Shown here: piece after piece, positions 24,716-32,158 of the stretch
How the letters are laid out: every line of letters begins with the position of its first letter
Numbering within the stretch: position 1 is the first letter of the stretch
From: Planctomycetota bacterium
Lineage (GTDB): Bacteria; Planctomycetota; Phycisphaerae; Phycisphaerales; UBA1924
Assembly: GCA_033763975.1 (NCBI GenBank)
Contig: JANRJM010000018.1
Coordinates: forward strand, 186,001 to 250,000
Direction of reading: 5' to 3'
DNA length: 64,000 nucleotides
Translations under genes and position numbers: made by a program
The notes under the pieces: generated by a model
Seen by the model: the letters and a program-made list of their open reading frames with translations, nothing else
The model's database searches: none
What the model was told of the DNA's origin: nothing

Positions 24716-25156
24716 ATGCTCGCTGTCATTCGTCGCCGACGCGCCTTCACGCTCGTCGAGATCCTCATCGTGGTCGTGATCCTGGGCATCCTCGCGGCGA
24801 TCGTCGTGCCGCAGTTCGCGAACGCCACCGGGCAGGCCCAGGAAACCAGCACGAAGGAACAGCTCAACCGGATCCGCAAGGCGCTGGCGATCTACTACGT
24901 GCGTGCCGGCAACGTGTACCCGTCCATCACCGCGGGCAACGGGACGTGGGGCGAACTGCTCACGACCACCCCGCCCTACTTCGCCCAGCCGCCCGCGAAC
25001 ATGTGGGTGGGCGGGGCCAACGCCCGGACCATCATCATCCGCAACTCCGCCGACACGGCCTTCCAGACGACCTACGGCTGGATCTGGGACCCCACGAGCG
25101 GGCAGGTCTGGGCCGGCGGGTACGACGCGAGCGACGCCGCCTTCCCCCGCCCCTGA
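24716..25156 (+). CDS. Second GspG-like pseudopilin
   Basis: GGGGAGG precedes ATG 24716. The 146-residue product shares almost the same leader and helix as the first pilin (RRRRAFTLVEILIVVV, then LGILAAIVVPQFANAT), followed by KEQLNRIRKALAIYYVRAGNVYPSI, so the two genes look like a tandem duplication with diverged globular ends. The second half is unusual, with WVGGANARTIIIRNSADTAFQ and a Trp-rich WIWDPTSGQVWAGGY end. It presumably assembles into the same fibre as its neighbour. Confidence 0.9.
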   Translation: MLAVIRRRRAFTLVEILIVVVILGILAAIVVPQFANATGQAQETSTKEQLNRIRKALAIYYVRAGNVYPSITAGNGTWGELLTTTPPYFAQPPANMWVGGANARTIIIRNSADTAFQTTYGWIWDPTSGQVWAGGYDASDAAFPRP

Positions 25157-25257
25157 TCCGTCACCCGGGGTTCTCGGACACTCCTTTCCGCGCGTGCGAC
25201 TATTCACGCCCCGCCCGACCGCCGATGTACCAGCCGTCCCCATTGCGGAGGAATCAC

Positions 25258-25593
25258 ATGACCACGCGGCAGGCGGCTTCCGGCGGCGCTCGGACCTACA
25301 CCAACATCATGCTCACGCTGATCGTCGTGCTGCTGGGCGCGATCACGCTGGGGCGGGGCCCGTCCGACCTCGTCGCCGACGCGCACGCGCAGCCGGGGGC
25401 GGCCTCGGCGTTGCCCCCGGAAGAAGCGACCGGGCTCACCAACGCCGCCGAGCAGCGCAAGATCATGATCGCCGAACTGCGCGGCATATCCGCGCGTCTG
25501 GACCGGCTGGACGCGGCGATGTCGCGCGTGCTGAACGTGAAGGTCGTCGAGATGCCCCCCGTGCGCGTGCAGGAATCGGGCGAGAAGCCCTGA
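25258..25593 (+). CDS. Small single-pass membrane protein in the pseudopilin cluster
   Basis: GGAGG six bases before ATG 25258 fixes the start. The 111-residue product has one N-terminal membrane segment (NIMLTLIVVLLGAITLG) and then a soluble coil-like region, AAEQRKIMIAELRGISARLDRLDAAMSRVLNV, likely to form a short coiled coil outside the cytoplasm. It has no prepilin motif. It is placed between pseudopilin genes in the same direction with good ribosome-binding sites, so it probably belongs to the same system. I do not recognise a family. Confidence 0.75.
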   Translation: MTTRQAASGGARTYTNIMLTLIVVLLGAITLGRGPSDLVADAHAQPGAASALPPEEATGLTNAAEQRKIMIAELRGISARLDRLDAAMSRVLNVKVVEMPPVRVQESGEKP

Positions 25594-25618
25594 CCGGCGT
25601 GGGAGGAGAGGAGTCGCG

Positions 25619-26242
25619 ATGTTCGCCCGTCCACGCCCTGGCTACACGCTCGTCGAGGTGCTGGTGGTCGTGACCGTGCTGGGCATCGCGGGGGCGCTCA
25701 TCGTCCCCTCGTTCGCCTCGACGGACGTGCTGCGCGTGCAGGGCGCCGTCCGCACCGTCATCTCGGACATCACCGTCGCGCAGTCGGACGCCATCGCCTT
25801 CCAGCGTGAACGCGCGATGGTCTTCCACTCGTCCACGACCGACCAGCGCTACACCATCGTGGACGTCGTCGGCTCGACCATCGACGAAGACCTCAACCGC
25901 ATCGACGAACGGCGCATCAACATCGACACCTTCGGCATGGCCGAGTTCTCGGAGATCAACCTCCCGGGCAACACGCTCGTCTTCGACACCCTCGGCGGGC
26001 CCGTCACCGGCGCCGGCACGGGCGTTCCCGCCGACGAGGGCTGGGTCGACATCACCGGCTCGCGCCAGACGTTCCGCATCCGTATCGAGGCCTACACCGG
26101 GCGCGTCACCGTGCAACTCATCGCCGAAGGCGGCAGCGGCGGCGGTGGTGCGGGCGGCGGTGGTGGCGGTGGTGGTGGCGGTGGTGGTGGCGGTGGTGGT
26201 GGCGGCGGCGCTGGCAACGAGACGGCCGGCGAGGGCGGCTAA
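25619..26242 (+). CDS. GspH-like pseudopilin with polyglycine C-terminus
   Basis: The 207-residue product starts with a prepilin motif, PRPGYTLVEVLVVVTVLGIAGALIVPSF, where Gly-Tyr and Glu5 are conserved, followed by a GspH/FimT-like globular part (VRTVISDITVAQSDAIAFQRERAMVFH, TFRIRIEAYTGRVTVQLI). The C-terminus ends in a polyglycine run of 19 residues with only GGT/GGC codons. GGAGGAGAGGAG precedes the ATG. A glycine tail of this kind is not usual in pseudopilins and might be a flexible surface extension or a slippage-prone tract. Confidence 0.88.
   Translation: MFARPRPGYTLVEVLVVVTVLGIAGALIVPSFASTDVLRVQGAVRTVISDITVAQSDAIAFQRERAMVFHSSTTDQRYTIVDVVGSTIDEDLNRIDERRINIDTFGMAEFSEINLPGNTLVFDTLGGPVTGAGTGVPADEGWVDITGSRQTFRIRIEAYTGRVTVQLIAEGGSGGGGAGGGGGGGGGGGGGGGGGGGAGNETAGEGG
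26136..26211 (+). repeat. GGT/GGC simple repeat coding for polyglycine
   Basis: The tract is largely built from a 12-base unit of three GGT and one GGC codon. Changes in unit number would keep the frame. Confidence 0.8.
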
Positions 26243-26255
26243 GCCGGAGGCATCC

Positions 26256-26471
26256 ATGAAGTTCGCCCGACGCCGTCAGACGATCCTGCTCTCCGTGATG
26301 CTCATGGGCGGCTTCGCGCTGCTCATCTGGCTCAAGCTCCGCGTCGTGACCGGCGTGCCGCGAACCGCGTACGCCGACCCCACCGAGAAGCGCGCCCATC
26401 CCGAGCCGACCCCGGCACCCAACGCGTCCGGGCCGGAGCGGGCGACGGCGCCCCGCGCACCCCGCGATTAG
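26256..26471 (+). CDS. Small single-pass membrane protein closing the pseudopilin cluster
   Basis: CCGGAGG five bases before ATG 26256 supports a 71-residue product with a basic N-terminus, one membrane helix (ILLSVMLMGGFALLIWLKL) and a short Pro/Glu/Arg-rich hydrophilic tail. No family is recognised. Its 13-base distance from the GspH-like gene and strong ribosome-binding site suggest co-transcription. Its last four bases overlap the stop codon of the convergent MazG-like gene. Confidence 0.7.
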   Translation: MKFARRRQTILLSVMLMGGFALLIWLKLRVVTGVPRTAYADPTEKRAHPEPTPAPNASGPERATAPRAPRD

Positions 26472-26794
26472 TGCTTCACGCCCTCGACGCCCGCCTGCGT
26501 GTACTTGCGCAGGGCGTGCTCCAGGTCGACGCCGTTCACGTTCGCCAGCGTGGTGAGCCAGGCGATGACATCGGCGAACTCCTCGTCGAGGTTGGCCCGC
26601 TGGGCGGGGGTGGGGGTGCGCCCGGGGGCGTTGTCTTGCAGGGCGGTCGCCAGCTCGCCGACTTCCTCGATGAACCACATGAACGTGCCGGGCGTGCCGC
26701 GGGCCGAGTCCGTGGGGTAGTAGCGGTCGCGGATGAGGCTCTGGAAGGCGCGGAACGAGAGCGGGGGGGTCTCGGGGGTCGTGCTGGGGGTCAT
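26468..26794 (-). CDS. MazG-like nucleotide pyrophosphohydrolase
   Basis: The 108-residue product is a single MazG-type domain: [15 protein letters not shown], the Mg2+-binding [10 protein letters not shown] (E-x-x-E) and [15 protein letters not shown] (E-x-x-D). Such enzymes hydrolyse nucleoside triphosphates or non-canonical nucleotides to monophosphates. The start at 26794 has TATCCT five bases upstream and no Shine-Dalgarno, consistent with a leaderless message. It is convergent with the pseudopilin cluster and unrelated to it. Confidence 0.85.
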   Translation of the reverse strand: MTPSTTPETPPLSFRAFQSLIRDRYYPTDSARGTPGTFMWFIEEVGELATALQDNAPGRTPTPAQRANLDEEFADVIAWLTTLANVNGVDLEHALRKYTQAGVEGVKH

Positions 26795-26799
26795 GGCGG

Positions 26800-26805
26800 A
26801 GGATA
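26800..26805 (-). promoter_or_regulatory. Candidate -10 element, leaderless MazG-like gene
   Basis: TATCCT lies five bases before the ATG at 26794. Confidence 0.35.
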
Positions 26806-26840
26806 GGGGCCGGCGGGACGGCGCCGGGCGCTCGGCGCAC

Positions 26841-26868
26841 TTGCCCCGCGTCGGGCGAGGTCTACACT
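26841..26868 (+). promoter_or_regulatory. Promoter of rpsL-rpsG
   Basis: TTGCCC (26841-26846) and TACACT (26863-26868) are 16 bases apart and lie about 60 bases before the rpsL start. Confidence 0.5.
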
Positions 26869-26927
26869 TCCCTCCCGTGTCCGGGCGTTCCCGGGACGGG
26901 TCCCTTTGCCCGCGGAACGAACTGCGC

Positions 26928-27305
<378 letters not shown>

Positions 27306-27434
27306 GTCTTTCCCCGCGTCGCGGGCGGCACCGTCGCCGCCCGGCGCATAGCACCGGCAGTAACCCTTCGGGCCTTGACCGGGCCCGATGGGTGAACGAC
27401 ACGCGGCGACGCCGCGCCAGCCGAAGGAGTTCCC

Positions 27435-27932
27435 ATGGGTCGCAAGCGTTTCACCGCCGCCGAAGAACAGCTCCGCCCGGACCCCCGGTTCGGAGATCGC
27501 ACGCTGTCCCGCTTCGTGAACTGCGTGATGCAGGACGGCAAGAAGTCCGTGGCGCAGCGCGTGGTGTACGACGCGTTCGAGATCATCCAGGGACGCCTGG
27601 CCAAGGAAACCGACCCGAACGCGCCGAAGGAGGCCATCGAGGTCTTCCACCGCGCGATCGACAACGTGAAGCCCTTCGTCGAGGTGCGCAGCAAGCGCAT
27701 CGGCGGCGCCAACTACCAGGTGCCGATGCAGGTGAGCCGCACGCGTCAGCAGTCGCTCGCGTTCCGCTGGCTGCTCGAGGCGGTGCGCAGCGAGCGCGGG
27801 CGTCCGATCTCGCAGCGCCTCGCCGACGAGCTCTACGGCGCCGCCCGGGGCGAGGGCAAGGCGATGGCCACCCGCGACCAGACCCACCGCATGGCCGAGG
27901 CCAACCGCGCGTTCGCCCACTTCGCGAACTGA
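27435..27932 (+). CDS. rpsG: 30S ribosomal protein S7
   Basis: S7 nucleates assembly of the 30S head and contacts the E site. The 165-residue product has the family blocks [59 protein letters not shown] and [28 protein letters not shown] precedes ATG 27435. It is somewhat longer than the usual 156 residues because of an acidic insertion ([17 protein letters not shown]) in the first third. A rho-independent terminator closes the unit 46 bases later. Confidence 0.98.
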   Translation: MGRKRFTAAEEQLRPDPRFGDRTLSRFVNCVMQDGKKSVAQRVVYDAFEIIQGRLAKETDPNAPKEAIEVFHRAIDNVKPFVEVRSKRIGGANYQVPMQVSRTRQQSLAFRWLLEAVRSERGRPISQRLADELYGAARGEGKAMATRDQTHRMAEANRAFAHFAN

Positions 27933-27977
27933 CGGACCCAAGCGCCGTTCTGCGGCTTATTCACGCTCGACTCTCGA

Positions 27978-28002
27978 CCCCCGCCTCCGGCGGGGGTTTT
28001 TT
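27978..28002 (+). terminator. Rho-independent terminator of rpsL-rpsG
   Basis: A perfect 8-bp stem (27978-27985 with 27989-27996, loop TCC) is followed by six T residues. Confidence 0.95.
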
Positions 28003-28014
28003 CATGGCCGCCCC

Positions 28015-28020
28015 TACCGT
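28015..28020 (+). promoter_or_regulatory. Candidate -10 element, leaderless ThiF-like gene
   Basis: TACCGT lies six bases before the GTG start at 28027. The terminator directly upstream means this gene needs its own promoter. Confidence 0.4.
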
Positions 28021-28026
28021 TGCCGC

Positions 28027-29046
28027 GTGACCGACCGCTACGCACGCCAGCGGATTCTCCCCGAGTTCGGCGACGCCGGGCAGGAGCGGCTGCTCGGCGC
28101 CCACGCCGCGGTGGTGGGGGTGGGCGCGCTCGGCTGCACCGCGGCCGATCTGCTCGCGCGGGCCGGGGTCGGCACGGTCACGCTCATCGACCGCGATCTC
28201 GTCGAGCGAGGCAACCTGCACCGCCAGACGCTCTTCACCGAGCGCGACGCGTCCGAAGGGCTGCCCAAGGCGATCGCCGCCGAGCGGCGCCTGCGCGAGG
28301 TGAACGCCGAGGTGCGCGTGCGGGCCGTGGTGGGGGATGTGACGCCCGCGAACGCGGCGGAACTGCTGCTCGCCCCGACGCGGCCGGGCGTGGTGCTCGA
28401 CTGCACCGACAACTTCGAGACGCGGTACCTGCTGAACGACCTGTGCGTGCGAGAGGGGATCGCGCTGTGCTACGCGGGCGTCATCGGCACGGGGGCGCGC
28501 GTGGCGACGTTCGCGCCCGGCGGCGCGTGCCTGCGATGCGTCTTTGGCCCGGCGCCGGCCCCGGGCTCGCAGCCCACGTGCGAGACGGCGGGCGTGCTCG
28601 GCCCGGCCGCGGCGGTCGCGGGCGCGATGCAGGCGGGCGACGCGATCCGCGTGCTGGCCGGTGCGGTGCCGCCACCCCCGCTCGTGCGGAGCCTCGACGT
28701 GTGGACGGGCGAGGTGCGCACCATGCGCCTGCCCGAGCGTGATCCCGAGTGCGAGACGTGCGTGCACGGGCGGTTCGAGTTCCTCGACAGCGCCGTCGCG
28801 GACGACGCGGTGCTCTGCGGCCAGGACAGCGTGCAGATCTCACCCCGCAGCGCGGGACGTATCGACCTCGCCGCGATCGCACGCCGTCTTTCGCCCCTGG
28901 GCGAGGTGCGGGCGACGCCGTTCATGGTGCGTGCGAGGATCGAGGGCGTCGAGTTCACGCTGTTCGAGGATGCGCGGGCGATCGTGCGGGGTACGCGCGA
29001 CGCGGCCAAGGCCCGGGCGACATACGCGAAGTACATCGGCGCGTGA
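28027..29046 (+). CDS. ThiF/MoeB/HesA-family adenylyltransferase
   Basis: The 339-residue product has the E1-like nucleotide-binding VVGVGALGCTAADLLARAGVG (Rossmann), DRDLVERGNLHRQTLF, and DCTDNFETRYLLNDLC, typical of enzymes that adenylate the C-terminal Gly of sulfur-carrier proteins such as ThiS or MoaD. Two CxxC pairs (CLRC and CETC) match the structural zinc site. Residues after about 260 form a short extra domain in place of a rhodanese domain. No thi or moa genes are adjacent, so thiamine, molybdopterin or other sulfur transfer cannot be decided. The start is GTG, 25 bases after the rpsG terminator. Confidence 0.88.
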   Translation: MTDRYARQRILPEFGDAGQERLLGAHAAVVGVGALGCTAADLLARAGVGTVTLIDRDLVERGNLHRQTLFTERDASEGLPKAIAAERRLREVNAEVRVRAVVGDVTPANAAELLLAPTRPGVVLDCTDNFETRYLLNDLCVREGIALCYAGVIGTGARVATFAPGGACLRCVFGPAPAPGSQPTCETAGVLGPAAAVAGAMQAGDAIRVLAGAVPPPPLVRSLDVWTGEVRTMRLPERDPECETCVHGRFEFLDSAVADDAVLCGQDSVQISPRSAGRIDLAAIARRLSPLGEVRATPFMVRARIEGVEFTLFEDARAIVRGTRDAAKARATYAKYIGA

Positions 29047-29117
29047 GGGGAATCGGCTTCCCGTTCTCGTTCTCGTTCGCCGTCCCGAACTCCGCCCCAG
29101 TGCCCAGTGCCGTTCGT

Positions 29118-30191
29118 TTACGGGCAGGGCTGGCCGCCGACGACCTGCTGGAGCGCCTCGACGTCGCCCTGATCGACGTTGCCGTCGCCGGTGAAGTCGG
29201 CATCTGCGCCGGGGGCGAGGCAGGCGGGGGTGCCCGAGATGGCCTGCACGAGGCACTCGATGTCGTCCTGATCGACGTTGCCGTCGCCGTTCATGTCCGG
29301 GTCGCACGAGATGACCCGCGCGCAGAACCAGACCTGCGCGTTCAGGCGTTCGCCCACGCCGTAGTACCCCGAAAGGTCGTGCGCGAACGTGACGGCCTCG
29401 CCCTGGCGCTCTCCTACGAGCACGGGCGCGGGCGTGCCGGCGATGCTCATCGCCTGGCCCACGGTCTGCCCGGGAGACCTCGACCACACCAGAGCGGACG
29501 TCAGGTTCTTGGCGATGATCAACGAGCCGTCGGGCGCGATGTCGGCGGCGGTCGCGAGGTTCAGCGGGAACGTCGCGACGAGCGACATCGTGACGGTGGC
29601 GCCGTTCACGAGCGCGGCGGCCTCGCCCCGGTACACCCGCGTGGTGCCCGACTGCTTCGTAAAGACGAACAGATCGCCCGTTGCCGGGTCGATCGCGAGC
29701 CCCTCGGCGTTCTTGGCCCCGTCCGGGTACAGCAGCGTGATGGACTCGCGCCCGACCGCGTCCTGCGTGGTAGGGGCCGTCCACTGCGAGAGCGAGACGG
29801 CGGGCTCGACGAACCGGTGCACGGCGATGCTGGGGCGGAAGGCGAGGTTGTCGCCGATGTCGCCGACGTAGACGTACCACGCGCCGCCGGGCGCCGGGCC
29901 CATGCACATGTCCTCGAAGTCGAGCGCGAGCACGCCCGGCAGGTTGTACGTCGCGAGGAGGCGGCCCATCGTGTCGATCGCGAAGACCCGGGCCGAGTCG
30001 CCCGAGTCGTTGTGCGTCCAGAGCACGCCGGGGTTGCGCTGCGAGGCGCCCAGGCCCGAGGCCTCGGTGATCTGGTCGGAGTTGAGCGAGCCGACGACGA
30101 CGGCGGGGTCGAAGGCCGGCTGTGACCAGGCGTGGGTAGACGCCAGGCCGCCGAGGGCGAGCGCAGCGATCACGTGCTTCCGGATTCGCAT
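29118..30191 (-). CDS. Exported beta-propeller-like protein with dockerin-type C-terminus
   Basis: The 357-residue product has a signal peptide (cleavage near SQPAFD) and a body with ASGLGASQRNPGVLWTHNDSGDSARVFAID, DFEDMCMGP, YVGDIGDNLAFRP and KNAEGLAIDPATGDLFVFTK, which looks like a beta-propeller of the esterase-like phytase type. From about residue 297, two EF-hand-like loops (DMNGDGNVDQDD and DFTGDGNVDQGD) form a dockerin-like module ending in Cys-Pro. The same module ends the protease at 34169-35560. It is the last gene of a likely minus-strand unit behind the CvpA-like gene (44-base gap). Confidence 0.82.
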   Translation of the reverse strand: MRIRKHVIAALALGGLASTHAWSQPAFDPAVVVGSLNSDQITEASGLGASQRNPGVLWTHNDSGDSARVFAIDTMGRLLATYNLPGVLALDFEDMCMGPAPGGAWYVYVGDIGDNLAFRPSIAVHRFVEPAVSLSQWTAPTTQDAVGRESITLLYPDGAKNAEGLAIDPATGDLFVFTKQSGTTRVYRGEAAALVNGATVTMSLVATFPLNLATAADIAPDGSLIIAKNLTSALVWSRSPGQTVGQAMSIAGTPAPVLVGERQGEAVTFAHDLSGYYGVGERLNAQVWFCARVISCDPDMNGDGNVDQDDIECLVQAISGTPACLAPGADADFTGDGNVDQGDVEALQQVVGGQPCP

Positions 30192-30235
30192 CGCTCCTCC
30201 TCCTTGAACGGGGACTCAAGCCTGGCCGGAACCGA

Positions 30236-32080
30236 TCAGCGGTTTTCCTGGCGCTGGTTCAGTTTGAAGGGCGGGTTGTACTCGTAGATGACCTTGTTGC
30301 CCTTCGCGAAGAACCGCACCTCGCGCCCCAGGCTGACGCGGAAGAGCAGGACCATCCGCTGGGCCGGGCGGCTGCGCGAGAGCGAGGGCAACTGCGACAT
30401 CGACCGGATCGGATCGCCGGGCTCGAACTTCATCCGCAGTTCGGTCTCGTCGGTGTAGACGTACCCGATCGGCTGGTACTTCTCGCCCTGCGTGTCGACG
30501 AGCACCGGGGGCAGGATGTTCTCGGCCGCGGTGATGGCCCCGCCCAATATGCTCGTGCGGCTGCTCGGGCTCACCTCGACCTGCACCAGGACTGTCGTGG
30601 CATCGGCCGGGAAGTTCTCGACCTTCAAGGGCTTCTCGGTGAGAGTCGTCGGCATCTCCTTCAGGATGATGCGCGCCTCCCCGCCCACGATCAGGTTCTT
30701 GTTGTTGTCTTCGTTCAGTTCCAGCCCGCCGTGCTGCCCCTTCTGGATGAGCAGGTTCCACGGCAGGCGCAGCGAGGCGGACACGCCCTCGGGCAGGCGG
30801 CCTTCCTGGTACGCCCGCCCGTCGCCCACCGCGACGACCGCGCTGGTGTCGAGCCCGGCGATCTGCTGCCCTTGCGAGGGGGCGGGCGTTGTCGATCCGC
30901 TGCTCGCCGTGGTCTGCGTTACTTCCGCCAGGTCGCCCAGGCCCAGCGAGCCCAGCCCCGCGTCGCGGTCGGTCGGGCCGCTGAAGGTGAACCGGGCCTG
31001 CGCCAGCGGGCCCGAATCGACCCGAACGCGGATGCCCTTGGCGAAGAGCGCGACGGGCTCGTAGCCCGGCGGGCAGGGGAACTCGAACGCGAAGAGCGAC
31101 TCGGACGCGCCGCCGACGGACGCGATGAACACGTCCGCGCCGTCGAAGCGGAAGCGGGCGGCCCCGGGCGTGCGCGGGTCGGCCGAGGCGGACACCGCGA
31201 ACGGGAACACCATCATGTGCTCGCCGGTCGCGTTGCGCAGCAGGAGCGAGACCTGGGCGTTGCCGACGGCGGTCTGGCCGTCCTTCTCCTTGGAGCCGGC
31301 CTGGAAGCTGACGACGTACCCCTCGACGTGCGTGCCCGCGGGGTACGGGTTGCCGCTGGGGTCGGTCACGCTCTGGGGCGTGGTGTTCCAGCGATCGGAG
31401 AGGAGGGAGGAGAAGTTGGACCCGCCCTTGCCGACGGTGAAGCGGGCCTTGACCTCGAAATCGCCCTCGCGGAAGGTGTTGCGGCCGCTGCCCTCGAAGG
31501 GCGACATGCGCGCGGCGTTGCCGATCTCATGGGCCGTGGGGCGCCACTGCGCCATGGGCTGGGGCGTGCGGAACGCCGTCTCGGAGAGGTGCGAGTAGAA
31601 GGCGACGGTCATGGCGTCGAACGGCACCCAGAGCCCGCCCTCGCGGATCACGTTGCCCGAGGGGTCGGACGCGAACGAGCGGTTGCCGAGCATGTCGTAC
31701 CGCAGATTCGACGATGCGATCACGAAGACGCCCGCCGAGATGACGCCCGACGCCAGGCCGAGCAGCCCGCCCCCGGCCATGTTGAGCGCGCCGGGCACGT
31801 CGACGTTCGCGCGGATGATCTTGTCGAGGATGAACCGCGTCAGCGCGAGCGTGACGGCGAAGGGGATCGCCAGGCCCAGCGCCCACGCCGAGCCGGCGAT
31901 GAAGCCCGTGGCGCTGCCCATGCCGAGGAAGAACTGCGCCAGCGGCTCCCACACCCCGAAGGCGACCGCCCCGGCGATGATGACGCTCAGGAAGTGAATG
32001 AGCGCCGAGAAGAACCCGCGCGTCATCCACAGGTACGCGATCAGCAGGACAATCCCGACGCTGAGAAGACTGATGACCAT
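30236..32080 (-). CDS. CvpA-like membrane protein with large extracytoplasmic domain
   Basis: The start at 32080 (MVISLLSVGIVLL) gives 614 residues. Residues 1-125 contain four membrane helices in the CvpA arrangement (LIHFLSVIIAGAVAFGVWEPL, GSAWALGLAIPFAVTLALTRFIL, GGGLLGLASGVISAGVFVI). The remaining 490 residues are beta-rich and soluble, with no recognised domain. CvpA itself is linked to colicin V export and envelope stress. The gene lies 78 bases behind the degenerate GspE-like ATPase gene in the same direction, so the two membrane proteins may work together. Confidence 0.75.
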   Translation of the reverse strand: MVISLLSVGIVLLIAYLWMTRGFFSALIHFLSVIIAGAVAFGVWEPLAQFFLGMGSATGFIAGSAWALGLAIPFAVTLALTRFILDKIIRANVDVPGALNMAGGGLLGLASGVISAGVFVIASSNLRYDMLGNRSFASDPSGNVIREGGLWVPFDAMTVAFYSHLSETAFRTPQPMAQWRPTAHEIGNAARMSPFEGSGRNTFREGDFEVKARFTVGKGGSNFSSLLSDRWNTTPQSVTDPSGNPYPAGTHVEGYVVSFQAGSKEKDGQTAVGNAQVSLLLRNATGEHMMVFPFAVSASADPRTPGAARFRFDGADVFIASVGGASESLFAFEFPCPPGYEPVALFAKGIRVRVDSGPLAQARFTFSGPTDRDAGLGSLGLGDLAEVTQTTASSGSTTPAPSQGQQIAGLDTSAVVAVGDGRAYQEGRLPEGVSASLRLPWNLLIQKGQHGGLELNEDNNKNLIVGGEARIILKEMPTTLTEKPLKVENFPADATTVLVQVEVSPSSRTSILGGAITAAENILPPVLVDTQGEKYQPIGYVYTDETELRMKFEPGDPIRSMSQLPSLSRSRPAQRMVLLFRVSLGREVRFFAKGNKVIYEYNPPFKLNQRQENR

Positions 32081-32158
32081 ACGTCTTGTTCCCCGGCACA
32101 CCGACCCGACCGACCCCGTCCCAAGCACCCGCCCGTTCCGACTCCCGCGAATCGCCCG

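Noticed and set aside
27933-29046. ThiF-like gene as part of the rpsL-rpsG operon
   Set aside because: A strong rho-independent terminator separates them and the ThiF-like gene has its own -10-like element.
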